Shown: piece by piece, positions 10,791 to 21,547 of the stretch | Layout: every line of letters begins with the position of its first letter | Numbering within the stretch: position 1 is the first letter of the stretch | From: Euborellia annulipes | Lineage: Eukaryota > Arthropoda > Insecta > Dermaptera > Anisolabididae | Direction of reading: 5' to 3' | DNA length: 64,000 nt | Assembly (NCBI GenBank): GCA_023213315.1 | Contig: JAKCPI010016307.1 | Location: 1-64,000 of the forward strand | Program-made: the position numbers and the translations under genes | The notes under the pieces: model-generated | The model's input: only the letters and a program-made list of their open reading frames with translations | Told to the model about the DNA's origin: nothing | Database searches by the model: none

Positions 10791-11639
10791 TCAAAATAGC
10801 CCGGCACCAATGTCAACCTGTGTAATAGGCTTAAATATTATTTAGTAGAGAGAAGTTTTCTTCCTTACACAGTTATTAAATTTATAAGTTATTTATTTAT
10901 TTATTTATTTTTTTTTTTTTTTGCACTTATTTTACTTTGGGTATTGAAGGGTTTGTTGATTGCGGCCGAAATGTTTTTGGAATTCCCACTTACACATTTA
11001 ATGTCTTATCGATGGGAGTTTAATGATGTTTCTCCCTATCAACCTTGATTGTTTTATTGCTTGTAAGCCTTGTCATTATTTGTGATTAATGATATCATTT
11101 AGGGGCTTTGATATTTGATCTCCTCACTCCCCGCTCACTTCTACCAAAATCTAATTAATTTCATTATTTAGAAATAATATGATTTGATCTCAGTTTCCGT
11201 TTAACCATACTTTGTTTAAGTTTCCCATCACTTTGATGAATAAATCTGGACATAAATTATAAAATAGGATAAATGACTAACTCTTGGGCGCCTCTGGGCT
11301 GATGCTCCAAATGTCTGTTATTCTTCAACAGCTTGCTAAATCTTCACACTTTTTTTCCCACTCTTGTTAATGAAGTAATTAACACTGATTTATGTCTCTA
11401 ATAGATATATAAAACCGGCAATAAAAAAATTTCTAATATTATTTAGGTTTATTTTTTATTACACTTTATTAGATCTTCGTCTAAATATCAGAACAGATGA
11501 TCCTCGCTATCCATCAACACACCTGTTATTTTATTATTCTATCTCTCTGATTATTCATTCTCGTTAATTGATTAATAATATCAGTGTGTAGTTATTTAAT
11601 TAAGTTGCAAAATCAACGAAATAATCCAGTCAACTCTTC

Positions 11640-11740
11640 TCTCTGCTTTTCTCATTTTCCTAATTAGGCACAAGTATGTCGTATGCGTTCTGTCAATCGA
11701 ACAACCGGAAGAATCAAGAGAGAGAGGCATAAGGGCCTTG
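11640..11740 (+). other. Weak candidate alternative exon
   Basis: A strong pyrimidine tract (CTTCTCTCTGCTTTTCTCAT) leads to AATTAG|GCACAAGTATG at 11667/11668. Entered in phase 1 from exon 1 it reads G-T-S-M-S-Y-A-F-C-Q-S-N-N-R-K-N-Q and stops soon after at TAA, so it would give a very short product. A good acceptor but no family and no convincing donor; it may simply be a cryptic site. Confidence 0.2.
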
Positions 11741-12615
11741 TCCATAAAAGGCCCTTTACCTTTATTTATTTATTTTTGTCAATGCCAAATGACTTCTGGC
11801 AAGAATTGTGTCAGATATTAATGACTCTTATCTCGTATGACCATCGATGGCCTCTAAAAGATGGGATGCGTTTTATCAACGCAAAGGAACAAGATCCGAG
11901 TCAATTAATTATAAACAAATACAAGTTTACGCTAATAATAAATGTTTAAGTAGAGCGTAGTTTGTCGTTTGAATTAATTTTTTAGCAGTTGATCCCAACA
12001 TGTTTACTAATTGTTGGATAATAAAAAAATCAACTATAACTGATTATCGACTAATTTAATTAGAAATTTATTTATTTTACCATTGAATTATCCAAATTAA
12101 TGTTTGAAAAGGTTTCGTTTGATTTAGAGGGTTTTTAGCTTTTAATCATTTGACGAGTTTAATGAACCCCTGAGCATAAAATACATATTTAATCAATTAC
12201 TAACAGTAATAGGATTAATTTTTATATATATTTTGATTTTGTTTTTGATTTACTCCAGATTTAGTAGTACTAGTAGGCGATATTAATTTATGATGATTTT
12301 ATCTTTATGGGTTTATTGACTTAACAACCCAAAAGAGAGAGAGCAATTTGCTTAAATTTTATACCTATTCTGAATTTACGTAATTGCAATTTATGGCTCG
12401 GAAAAAAAATTAATCGCCCTCAATCTTTAATCCTTTTTAATTCAGGATTTAATTTTCGATTTTGTTTAAAAATAAATGGAGAGAGTTCTGGTTTTTTTAA
12501 CCTCAATGAAAATTTCCTTAAATCACATTGTAATAGAGAAACTGGGAAGTTTCTATGTTTCCCAACCCAACATGAGAAGACAATCTGAAAAAATCTTAAA
12601 CCAAAGTTATTTTAA
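11741..12615. other. Non-coding intronic stretch
   Basis: AT-rich, no repeat or exon recognised apart from short TTTA runs. Confidence 0.35.
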
Positions 12616-13057
12616 GTAAAAATTATTTAGAATATGTGAGGTTTCACTAATAAGTTGTAAATGAAAGAAATATTGAATTTCTAACTCGATATATTTCGGG
12701 CTATTAACCCATCTTCAGGAGTACTTACATGTGACTGAGTGAATAAAGAGAGTAGATGCTACCAGGTTTAGGTAGGAGGGGCTAGCAAATTAAAGTCCTT
12801 CCTAAATAGGCAGCCCCCTCCAGAGGGCAACTCCTAGTCTCGAACAAACACTCACAAATGTCCCCAACTCCTCCTCCCACTCCTATCTAAGCCCCTCCTA
12901 CCTAAACCTGGTAGCATCTACTCTCTTTTATTCACTCAGTCACATGAATGTTCTCCTGAAGATGGGTTAATCGCCCAAAATATATCGAGTTAGAAATTCA
13001 ATATTTCTTTCATTTACAACTTTGTGAAACCTCACATATTCTAAATAATTTTTACTT
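12616..13057. mobile_element. Foldback element with paired hammerhead-like motifs
   Basis: Inverted repeat of 442 bp. The outer arms run from AAGTAAAAATTATTTAGAAT to its complement ending at 13057. Inner arms carry TGAATAAAGAGAGTAGATGC and its complement, around a centre near 12835. Each arm holds a motif CTGAAGATGGGTTAAT-(A/T)-GCCC-(G/A)AAA-TATATC: 12684-12722 on minus and 12953-12990 on plus. No transposase or reverse transcriptase frame. Confidence 0.9.
12684..12722 (-). ncRNA. Hammerhead-ribozyme-like motif, conserved core present
   Basis: Minus strand: helix I ACTC/GAGT (4 bp), core CTGAAGA, short helix II (GGG/CCC with an extra U before it), GAAA, self-complementary TATA stretch as helix III, and ATC as the NUH cleavage triplet. 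The plus-strand partner at 12953-12990 has AAAA in place of GAAA and is probably inactive. A motif match only; cleavage is not shown. Confidence 0.45.
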
Positions 13058-13279
13058 ATAAATATCTTTCACGGAAAACCTACACCACTTTCCCTCCAAA
13101 CTACAAAGTTATTTTAATTAAATTTGTTTGTAAATGAAAACGTATTATCTAAATTCAAATCATTATTATTAGGTTTTGAACATCTTTTTAAAATTCTGTT
13201 TGTTTTTTTTTTCTTTCTCCTGTCTCTCCTTAAACGGTCAAATTAAATCTTTAACAAGATGATTGTGTTTAATAGTATA

Positions 13280-13700
13280 AACACCTTATTGTCCTAAACC
13301 TAAATAGGCCAGGGAGGCACTCAGGCATTAACGAGATAATTAATTGACGGATTTCGCATACGGAGGTTCCTCGAGGATGACAGATGACCCTTAAACTTGA
13401 CCCTTAGTTGGTGGGAACCAAGTCGGCCCCGTAGCCTGCTTTTACCCGCCTTGACAAATTGAAATCGGCCCTTGGAGCAGCACACATCTTAATTATCATA
13501 CATTCGATAACCTATCATTTCAATATATTAAATTGAAATGGACACGTGAAGGGAATGGGTGGCCCTTCGGTGATGCAATCCGATCATCATCTCTATCATT
13601 ATCATCTATCTGTATTGTGATGGAAATTAAAATGGCGTGGAGCTCAAAAGGGAAGCTTTCTCTGCCCCAAGCTGAATGTCTCCATCTACCAAAAACCCTT
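13280..13700. promoter_or_regulatory. GC-richer unique block with nuclear-receptor half sites
   Basis: Non-repetitive patch in putative intron 1. Two TGACCC half sites occur as TGACCCTTAAAC-TTGACCC near 13385, with homeodomain-like TAATTAATTG at 13338 and a long unique pyrimidine/purine mix to 13700. The open frame at 13533-13739 has no recognisable domain. Candidate enhancer. Confidence 0.3.
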
Positions 13701-13924
13701 TCTTACCAATTAATTTTATATTTAACATACATACTCTAATAACCCGACTAGACATGATTTTATCATATATCTAAAAAAGAAAAAAAAAAGAAATCAAGAA
13801 TAACTTTATTATAATACACTAGAAACTCGATTATCTGAAGCTTAGGGAGTAGAACACAAAGAAAAGGATGAATATTTTAAATTTTTCGAAATTTTAATAT
13901 TCAAAAGCTTCGGTTTAAATTTAC

Positions 13925-14045
13925 GAAAAAATTTATTTGTTGGACTAGCATACCAATGTCCCCTAAGAGGCTGGAGATCCTGGGTTAGATTACCGCAGAC
14001 AATGGAACGTTTAACCCACCAACAAATAAACATTCACACACATTT
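13925..14045 (+). mobile_element. SINE-D fragment (tRNA-like)
   Basis: CCTAAGAGGCTGGAGATCC followed by TGGGTTAGATTACC and TTTAACCCACCAACAAA matches 51430-51555, where the B box is intact (GGGTTCGATTCCC). The A/B-box arrangement marks it as tRNA-derived. Confidence 0.55.
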
Positions 14046-14149
14046 GTTAAAAATATCTATAACTCCAAATAGAGGTATTCATTGGATATTAATATCTTAT
14101 TCAAATATAAAGATCTCGAAAATTATTTAATTAAATGTGAGATTTATTT

Positions 14150-14290
14150 TTGCTAATGGTTTTAGCTCCTCCGGTCCCCATGAGTCGGGTCGAACTTCCG
14201 ATGGCTTAGTACCGAGGTCTCGAATAGATTGGAGATCCCGAGTTCTGGGCCCAACAGCAAAAATATAATAAATCTCATATTTAATAGAAC
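14150..14290 (+). repeat. Degenerate tRNA-like sequence
   Basis: GATGGCTTAGTACCGAGGTC resembles an A box, and GGAGATCCCGAGTTCTGGGC a B box, at SINE-like spacing. No copy of the same body is seen elsewhere, so this may be an old SINE. Confidence 0.35.
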
Positions 14291-14644
14291 GGAGACTATC
14301 AAGCAAATTTTAGAAGCTTATAGTAAAAGTTAAATAAATTTGTTTACGTTTTGACCGTTGTTCTTTTCATCATCAAGATAATTTTAAATTTAACATTTTC
14401 TGATCAAGAGGTAATCAAATTTTTAATTTTTCTGTTTTTATTTGACTTTTGTCATTAATTCAATTTGCTTTGTATTAGCTAAACCAACACTGATTAACAT
14501 AATTTAACATTGATTATTGATTTCATCAATATTTTTATCTTAATATTTTTTTGTTTTGTATAATTATAAACGAGGAAATAGATTGTATGATCTCATTTGC
14601 AATTATATTTAATTTAAACCTTTTCCGATAATCTGTCAATAATG

Positions 14645-15060
14645 TCTCGTTAGTTGGTTTAATCGATGACGGCAAGCGAGGAAACAGTCAAGTGTTGTTT
14701 GTTGTCGGGTTGTTCATTCATAGCCTCACGGAGATAAACATGCGATTTGATTTGCAGGCAGTAAACATTTATTGGGCAAGTCATCGTATATGGCAGGAAC
14801 TGGCAACTGGGCAGAGATATGCAGCAGCCTCTAATTGATATACGAAAGCAGAATGATTTAGCCTTGAAACACTTGACCAAATCGAGTTTAATTAGTGTCG
14901 CCCTATTTTGTTTGGGTTTCAAAGAGCCATATGGATGACAATTAGTAATAATGGCCAATTGATTATAAGAATCAATACAATTGTCAGAGATGATAGGTTG
15001 ATTATATAGAGATATGGACAGCCCTATTTTGAGATTCAATGATTTTACAAACAATTTCTA
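14645..15060. other. Unique block with the longest open frame (minus, 131 codons)
   Basis: Minus strand 14659-15054 is open for 131 codons with a mixed composition and seven or so cysteines, but no motif, signal peptide or domain I know. No good splice acceptor or donor fits it, and its plus strand contains a homeodomain-like palindrome TTGATTATAAGAATCAA near 14960. It could be a conserved noncoding element as easily as a small gene. Confidence 0.25.
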
Positions 15061-15159
15061 GATCACTCCCAATTCTCATAGAACTAGATCATTCGAAATT
15101 CCAAATAGTATTATAGTTTAATTATAATTATTACAATTCTTATTATTTCATAAAGTAAT

Positions 15160-15231
15160 AAATGTGTTCTCTTTGTTTCAGGTAAATACTTCTTCACGTT
15201 TCTCAATTCTCCTTTTTTAACACCTTTAGAG
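15160..15231 (+). promoter_or_regulatory. Candidate recursive splice site 1
   Basis: Pyrimidine-rich TGTTCTCTTTGTTTCAG|GTAAAT, junction 15181/15182. This is the 3'-5' fused form (Yn-NCAG|GTRAGT) of Drosophila ratchet points: splicing exon 1 to it leaves CAACG|GTAAAT, a regenerated donor. A second donor AG|GTAAGG follows at 15232, so the 50-nt stretch 15182-15231 could also act as a cassette or recursive exon; it is open in the phase-1 frame. Including it would shift the frame of the 41188 exon, which favours recursive use. Confidence 0.5.
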
Positions 15232-16239
15232 GTAAGGGAATCTACAATTAGTAGTTTACATTATCACTGGTTTTCACACAACCCCTTTAAAAATTTTGGG
15301 CATATCACACCTCATGGACTTGACCAGAACTTTACACATTCGCGACTGATCCAAGGAATACGATATCCCCAATCAAACATAAAGCTACATTTTACTTGCC
15401 AAATGATAAGCCGATGTTGGTTTAGAATAGTGAGTTCTTCAAAAATTCAATCCAACATCTGAATACCCTAAACCAGTAAAATCGAGGAAAATTCGGCTTC
15501 TAATATATGACTCTTGTTTTGTATTATTCTTATTCTAATAAATATTAGGATCGTAGTTTGTTTTGAATATCGTAGTTGTGAGTTTTTCATCTCTATTTAG
15601 TCTAGTCTCGCATAGTGTTCTGCGGCTTCGTAATGTATGGTTTTTGGTGTTTTTTTATGGTACCACTCGCAATAGTTGACCAGCGAAATGAATTCCACCC
15701 TTTTTATTATTGAAATTATTGCAGATTTATCGCCATATATTATCACTATACCTAAATCTAATCTAATAATTATCATTTGTTAACCTGGAATAAAAAAAGA
15801 GTTTTGATAGAAAAATAATAATGTATTATTTTTTTTATCAATTCAAAAGCAAGCGTTTTTCTTTTTCCCAGTTTAACAAATGATAATCTTTAGATTAAGC
15901 TTATCTAGATATCTGTTTGTAGTTTTAATTGTTAAACATGATAGTAGGCTTATTAACGATTCGACTTTTTAATGAATATATTTTAAAGGGAGATTTTTAT
16001 TATAATTTTATTAAGGAAATGAAAGGTTAAAAATTCTTTAGTCCACGTTTCTGGAACAAGGTCGTTAAATATTCACTTTTTTTTACCAGCTTAATTTGTT
16101 AAGGTATACTCTGATGGTGGTTCGATACTTACTCAATCCCGATATTCCTTAAATTGTAAAATATAGTCTCTTCTCAAACACTTAACAAATGTGGCAGGCA
16201 AAGAAATTAATTTTTTATCAACTTTGTCCTGATAATCTC
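15232..16239. other. Non-coding intronic stretch
   Basis: No repeat or exon recognised. Confidence 0.35.
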
Positions 16240-16835
16240 TCTAAAAACAGGCGTTAAAATTTAAAATAAATAAATTGGTGTTAAAATGTAATGTAGAAAC
16301 AATCAGCGTTAAAAAAATGCTATTCTCTAAACAAAGTTTTAACAGCGACGTTAACATGTTGCTTTTATTTCAAAGCTATCAAAATCATAACCTTACATTT
16401 TAGGTTAAGGACTCCATGTTTATTTTAAAAACACGGCGTTAAAATATTAAAGGCACCCCCTAGACATGGCATTAATTTTTAACACTATTTACTAAATAGT
16501 AAGGGCACACTGAGCGCAAATCGGTGGATCCGTGGTTCGACTCCCGGCGGCACACCCTTATATCTTTTTTCGGGTACATGAAGTAATATCTAATTATATA
16601 AATCTCCGTTTCGCGGCTTACCTACGCGATGTATATAATATCTTAAATATTATATATAATTTCTTATTTATATTTACTAAATGTTAACGCTTTGGCTTTA
16701 AATTTTTGTTTACAGAATAGCTATGTGAAACTTTGTTTAGAGAGTAGCATTTTTTAACGCAGATTGTTTTTACATTACTTTTTAACACCCATTTGTTTAT
16801 TTTAAATTTTAACGCCTGTTTTTATAGAATAGACC
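16240..16835. mobile_element. CAGGTC-family MITE interrupted by SINE-F
   Basis: Left end degenerate (ATAATCTCTCTAAAAACAGG), right end intact (TTTTATAGAATAGACCTG). The internal blocks match 24663-25083 with the same order. A 174-bp insertion at 16498-16671 splits it. Just beyond the right end, GTCGTCGAAACGTTG at 16857 resembles the GAAACGT part of the hammerhead-like motif. Confidence 0.85.
16498..16671 (+). mobile_element. SINE-F insertion with 11-bp target duplication
   Basis: Flanked by ATTTACTAAAT at 16487-16497 and 16672-16682. A B-box-like GTGGTTCGACTCCCGG near the 5' end but no A box, so either 5'-truncated or not fully tRNA-like. Ends in TATATAATTTCTTATTTAT. A related, weaker sequence is at 50980-51040 (GATCCGTAGTTCGATTTCG). 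Confidence 0.8.
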
Positions 16836-16839
16836 TGAA

Positions 16840-18030
16840 TAGATGTCGTTTAGTCGTCGAAACGTTGACAAATAATTTGGACCGATAAAAGACTTGATTT
16901 TTGGCTATTTTTCGACTTTTTTTTAAATAGCCTAAACTATCTCAATTTTCAGGAAATTTGTTTGACGATTGGTTGTTGATGACTGAATTTAATAAAAAAG
17001 AGAGTAGAATAGAGTGACAGCCAAAAGGAAAAATAGATGACATATTATCGACGTAACTAGTTCTAATTGCGCTTATCTTCAAAACAAATAAGTCTAGTTG
17101 AATGGCATAATTATATAGCATATCTGATCCGTTTTCCTCTTAAAGAAGAGTAAAACAAGTCTGACATTTCTACATAATGTATCAATCAATTAGACCTATT
17201 TTATCCATAATATGGCATTCGGCAAAAATTTTTCAATCTCTTTTACTTCCACACTCACTTAGAAACTTTGCACTGATTTGGGAAATATTATGCAATTTCG
17301 AATTTTTGAGATATTGTTAGGTAAGTGAAAGAATTTTAGTCTTTTTCTCTATGTCACGTTGAGTATCTAATAAATAGAAAAGAATATTTTAAGGAGAAAC
17401 TTCTTATTCAACTTGCTTTGATGACAGGAAGACAGACACTTGACATCTGTCCTATGTAATTCACGCTTCTTGCTGTCACTAGTCAGCGATCCTTTAAATA
17501 TTTATACGTTTTCTAGTTCCTTCAATAGATTGAGTTCACTTATAAACAAAATCAATTCAGTCAGTCCGGCACGACTTATATACGCCTCATCAAATACAAA
17601 ATATTTTCATTGAGAATGAATATATAGGTTGATTGTATTGCATGATAAAAAAATATAAATACTGTACAACGTTTCGACTGCTTATTCTTCAGTCATTTTG
17701 AAGTACTGTGCACTTGCTCCGACTAACCTCTAAGGGACCATTACGTGCATTTTATTTGCAACGATGTCAGCGCCAACTACTAGGCCTACTCATGAAGTTA
17801 GACATAAACATCAGCGCCATCTACAATCATTCCCATGAAGTTAGGCACAATCATCAAAGCATGTATAAGCTTAATAATTTTATATTCGGAAGTCAATTCT
17901 TAAATCGATATATATTAGAAATATTTTTTCATTCGAAATTAAAGTAATTTAAAATTGAGTATGTAAATAAATTTCCAGAGGTATCGTCTATTGCAATTTT
18001 AAACAACTTGACTTTCAATTATGTAGGTGT
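16840..18030. other. Non-coding intronic stretch
   Basis: Apart from the weak motif at 17655-17702 I see no repeat, RNA or exon. Confidence 0.35.
17655..17702 (-). ncRNA. Weak hammerhead-like motif
   Basis: Minus strand reads GACTGAAGAATAAGCAGTCG then AAACGTTGTACAG. CTGAAGA and GAAACGTT are present, but helix II and helix I are poor. Likely a decayed relative. Confidence 0.25.
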
Positions 18031-18034
18031 TCAA

Positions 18035-18135
18035 CAGGCCAATTTCTCGGGGCCACCCAACCGAGAATTTCGCCGCGTTTGGCATTTTGTTTAACTTGGT
18101 GGCTGTTGCGCTAATCCGTTGCCAGACCGTTAATT
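18035..18135 (-). mobile_element. SINE-B fragment, old
   Basis: CTCGGGGCCACCCAACCGAG, GAATTTCGCCGCGTTTGGCA and GGTGGCTGTTGCGCTAATCC match the SINE-B head. The tail half is gone. Confidence 0.6.
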
Positions 18136-18855
18136 TTTCCCTAAAAAAAAAAATTTATTTTCTCAATTATGCTAATTTATACAAAAAATAACAAATTTTG
18201 TTTTTCATTCAATTTATCATCTTAATTGACCATTTCTCCTTTTCTCTCTTATTTTTTTTATAATAATAAATTAAATAAATGGCGGCTCCAAATCTTAAGT
18301 CATAAATTAGCATAAGCTTATTAGAAATAAAAACATAATTATTTTCTAAATTCTTTAATAAATTAAATAAATGGTACCTAAGTAAAAAAAAAAGAAAACA
18401 CTTTCTAATAAATCTCATTATAAAATAAATAAATACGTCCATATTGAAAAATGTATGTTAATTGATAGTTTTGCTATTTTATTAAAATTTTTTTGAAACA
18501 GAATTATTTTATTTGCCGGATTTTCTCTCGTCTTCTCGTAATAGGCATTCCAGTTAGTATTAAATATTTTCAATAATTTCCAAGATATAATTTATTAAAT
18601 TATTCAATATTTTCTCCCTCTTTTATTTAATGAAATTTTAAAACCAAACAGTTCGCTTCTTGATGAGGGTTTTCGAAAAGGGAATGAAAACAGATCCCCT
18701 CTTCATCTCCCATTATTTGAAAGATGACATGAGAGCATAAGGGTATAACTAAATAGAACCACCAACGACATAACCAAAGGGTGTATTAAATTTATACTGG
18801 CGGATGTGACGTCATATATTTTTTTATTGATGAGGGTTCAAAAAGATCAACAACT
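18136..18855. other. AT-rich non-coding stretch
   Basis: Minus-strand frames here are poly-K/N/Y and not gene-like. TGACGTCA at 18808-18815 is a second perfect CRE, without a promoter around it. Confidence 0.4.
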
Positions 18856-18989
18856 ATATAGATCAGCGTTTTCCCCCCTAAGGAGGCGCGGACTAGTCTA
18901 AGGGGAGGCGCGAATATTGGCCACCAAGATCAATTTTCTAAATGATTGCTAGCTAGTTTTATAAATCAAATAATAATATTTAGAAGATT

Positions 18990-19125
18990 CTGGGCCATTT
19001 GCATACCAAATGGCTTAAATAAAAATGCCTGGACCCCAATAGATATATTCGAGTATCGTTTAAAGTCTTAAATGGCCTAATTTTAAATGAGAAAAAAGTG
19101 TAAGTGTTAATAAAAAAAAAGTAAA
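18990..19125 (+). mobile_element. SINE-A, head truncated
   Basis: Plus orientation: CCAAATGGCTTAAATAAAAA, GCCTGGACCCC, AAGTCTTAAATGGCCTAA, then AAAAAGTGTAAGTG and A runs. The tRNA head is missing. Its counterpart in composite copy 2 is 60590-60722, which retains TTGCCGAAAAGACTGTGTG. Confidence 0.7.
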
Positions 19126-19432
19126 AAAAAGATTGGATTAGGGGTTGAAAAATTGAAAAAAATGTTTTTTTAATTTATTTTAGCTAAATCGAAGCCACTA
19201 AATAGAAAACATTCAAAAAATAGCGTTGATTATTATTTTGCTTAGGGGGGGGGGGATGAAGGGTTGATTATTTAAGAAAGGCCTTGGAATATTCCAAATC
19301 ACTTGTTGACATTTTTTTCCAGCTCTAAATATAGTTAGATTAGAGCAAACGGTATTTTTTTACTTTTAATAAAAAGGGAATTGTTATTTTCATCTATTTT
19401 ATTCCTTACTAAGAGAGAGACAAGTGTCTCGT

Positions 19433-19584
19433 TCAGTCGATCGAGGTTGCCTGCCGGCAGGCGGCGAGTTGATTGCTCTTTCTTTAAGTTGTGTTTTAAG
19501 TGATTTAAAGTGAATAATTAATATAGTGTAACCCACCCTGACCACCCCGTCAGCCAGCACACCTTCTTGAGAGTCTTATTAAAG
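19433..19584 (+). other. Promoter and first-exon-like cargo, copy 1
   Basis: Starts at a TCAGT initiator (19433-19437) in GTTCAGTCGATCG, includes the palindrome TGCCTGCCGGCAGGC, then GTGTTTTAAGTGATTTAAAG and a GC-richer CCACCCTGACCACC part, and ends at TTAAAG|GTAATT, a plausible donor. No long frame, so it would be a noncoding first exon. The layout resembles exon 1 at 5723-5908 (initiator, GTGTTTAAGTGATT motif, donor). Alternatives: an LTR R/U5 region or a noncoding RNA. Conserved in copy 2 at 61034-61185. Confidence 0.4.
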
Positions 19585-19777
19585 GTAATTATTATGCATT
19601 TTATCGTTGAAAAAAAAAATGATAGAAACAAATAATTTGGCTTCGAAAAACGATTCTTTTGAATATGAAATTAAATATTTTGTATTTCACTAAGGGTAAA
19701 GGGTGAATATAAGCTGTTGAAATGGGGAGGGGGAGAGTAGGTGTCATTAAAAAAAAATTAGTTTTTTATTTATTTTT

Positions 19778-19975
19778 TTTTTTTAACACACACTTTTTCT
19801 CACTCACACTCACACACACATTCACACAGTGTTTTCGACAACTCAGGCCATATAAGACTTTATACGATAACCGTTATTAATTAATAATATACATATTGGG
19901 GGTCCAGGCATTCTTATTTAAGCCATTTGGTATCCAAATCGGACCCGCAACGTTCGGTATAGCCTATATTTTTGT
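19778..19975 (-). mobile_element. SINE-A, diverged
   Basis: Tail and shared domain are clear (CTCACTCACACTCACACAC, GTTTTCGACAACTCAGGCC), then GGGGTCCAGGCATTC; the tRNA head is shortened to AATCGGACCCGCAACGTTC. Confidence 0.7.
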
Positions 19976-20524
19976 TAATCAAATTTCCTTATTATACTTT
20001 TACACAGGGGTGGATTAAGGGTTGAAAATTAAAATAAAATAAAAATTAAAATAATTATTTATAAATGTATTCAAATTATTTTGCGAGTAATTTCGCGGTG
20101 AAGGCTCGCATTTCCTTAAAGGGGAGGTATGAACCAGGGGGTTAATGCCCCATCCCCTATAATGCATAAATATGTTAATGTTTTTTTAATACTTTTACTA
20201 AAAAATAAGTGCAATCCGTTTGAGTTAAAATTTATATTCAATATTTAGAAAATATTATAGTAGGATAGAAACATTTTAATGTCATTCTAAAATTTCTTTT
20301 TACTGGGGCGGAATTAATTTTTGAAGATTTCGAAACTCTTATAAACAGATAATAATAACACAGGGTAACTTCGAATCGGGAATCCATTGAATCCCTTTCA
20401 GAATATTGTAGGGATTTTTTCATTAGGTAGAAAAGTAAGATATGGATTAGTCCACTTAGAATTTTACTAGGCTGAGTTTCCGCATCTTTTTATATATAGA
20501 ACTAATCTCAATCAGTATTTGAAT

Positions 20525-21020
20525 TTTTTACTTTCCCTTGCCTATATGTATAAGTTTTTTTTTTTTTTTTTTTTAACCCCTTTCGGCTACAGAGGCATTT
20601 AGGGGTTATTTTTTATTAGTATACTTTTTAAATTACAAGTACCGATGGCTACCGGGGGGCGTTCCACACGCTGATTGCTCGGGGTCACCAATCCCGAACT
20701 TTCGCGGCGCTCGGTATCACTTAACCGCAACAATTGTGGTGACTGTTGCTCTTCTCCGTTACCAGGCCCCCCGGCTATGTATAAGTTAATATACATATAT
20801 AGGCCTATAGAGAGAAAGTATTAGATTCATGTCAAAAATTCGATGTCGAGATTTTGATGGATCTTCTCGTTTTGAGGTCCCCTTATTTCAAAAAAGTGGT
20901 TTTCGCGAAATGGTCTATCTGGGTGTCTGTTTGGGTTCAATTTAAAGCATGAAGGAATTGAGCTAGGAGGTTGAAATTTTATATTTAAGTTAGGCACCCC
21001 CCTAGGGCGTGAAAATAAGA
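20525..21020 (+). mobile_element. RA 5' part split by SINE-B
   Basis: TTACTTTCCCTTGCC to the GGCACCCCCCTAGGGCGTG block, then replaced by the foldback flank. The truncation point is the same at 62036, so it predates duplication of the cargo. Confidence 0.8.
20555..20775 (-). mobile_element. SINE-B with 10-bp target duplication
   Basis: TATGTATAAG at 20545-20554 and 20776-20785 frames the element. On the minus strand it runs from GCCGGGGGGCCTGGTAACGG to a poly(A) tail (20555-20574 T run). It is absent from the equivalent place in composite copy 2 (61785), so it inserted after the two copies separated. Confidence 0.9.
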
Positions 21021-21042
21021 TTTGAGAAAAATATTTTTCTTC

Positions 21043-21243
21043 AGGAATGAAAGTTAGAAAAAACGAAGCCAGAATTTTTTCTTTAAAAATATATTTTAAC
21101 AGCTGACGTTTCGGCTTTTTTCAAAGCCATCCTCGGAGCTGTTAGTGGTCATCCAAGACTTTGACCAAGGCCGAAACGTAAGCTGTTAAAATATATTTTT
21201 AAAGAAAAAATTCTAGCTTCGTTTTCTTCCAACTTTCATTCCT
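21043..21243. mobile_element. Foldback with hammerhead-like arm, copy 1
   Basis: Arms AGGAATGAAAGTTAGAA.../...CTTTCATTCCT enclose AACAGCTGACGTTTCGGC. Minus strand 21098-21143 has helix I AACAGCT/AGCTGTT (7 bp), core CCGAGGA (U4 changed to C), helix II GGCTTT/AAAGCC, then GAAACGTC. Two sister copies are at 59880-60089 and 62059-62258. Confidence 0.8.
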
Positions 21244-21279
21244 GATACAAATTCCACCAGCCATAAAATACCCTTATAA

Positions 21280-21547
21280 CAGCGTTTTCCAAACTGTGAG
21301 GCGCGCCTCCCTAGCAAGGGCGGATACAAGGGGGGGGGGAGTAAAAGTGTAATTACCCCCCCCCCCCCCCCCCGAGATTTAAAAAAAAAATACTTTTTTT
21401 TGCAAAAAAAATTTATTTTTAATTTTATATAAATTTATATTTTTTTTGTTTTTGTATTATTTTATAAAATGGGGTTGGGGGGGGGAGGCGTCATAAGATT
21501 AATTATTTTTAAGGGAGGCGTAGTAACATAAAGTTTGGAAACCACTG
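21280..21547 (+). mobile_element. hAT-like MITE, complete
   Basis: CAGCGTTTTCCAAACTGTGA at the left; the right end read inverted is CAGTGGTTTCCAAACT. Interior is GGAGGCG and G/C runs around an AT core. Sister 62295-62608 sits at the same cargo position, so this MITE is part of the composite and forms its right boundary. Confidence 0.75.

Larger units (their letters stand above)
18864..21547 (+). mobile_element. Composite hAT-like transposon, copy 1, exact 8-bp TSD
   Basis: Left terminus CAGCGTTTTCC; right terminus, inverted, CAGTGGTTTCCAAACTTTAT; both fit hAT-type CAGNG ends. ATATAGAT lies immediately outside on both sides (18856-18863, 21548-21555). Inside, in order: a truncated hAT MITE (18864-18955), SINE-A without head (18990-19125), unique cargo with a promoter/exon-like segment (19130-19975), more cargo to about 20520, an RA 5' part with SINE-B, a foldback (21043-21243) and a complete hAT MITE (21280-21547). 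No transposase frame. Inference: two MITE copies mobilised what lay between them. Confidence 0.65.

Noticed and set aside
18808..18815. Second CRE (TGACGTCA) as a promoter
   Set aside because: No initiator or exon-like sequence near it on either strand outside the composite; a single 8-mer can occur by chance.
19433..19584. LTR retrotransposon R/U5 region
   Set aside because: Not excluded, but no paired LTR, primer-binding site or gag/pol remnant occurs within either cargo copy, so the first-exon reading is preferred.
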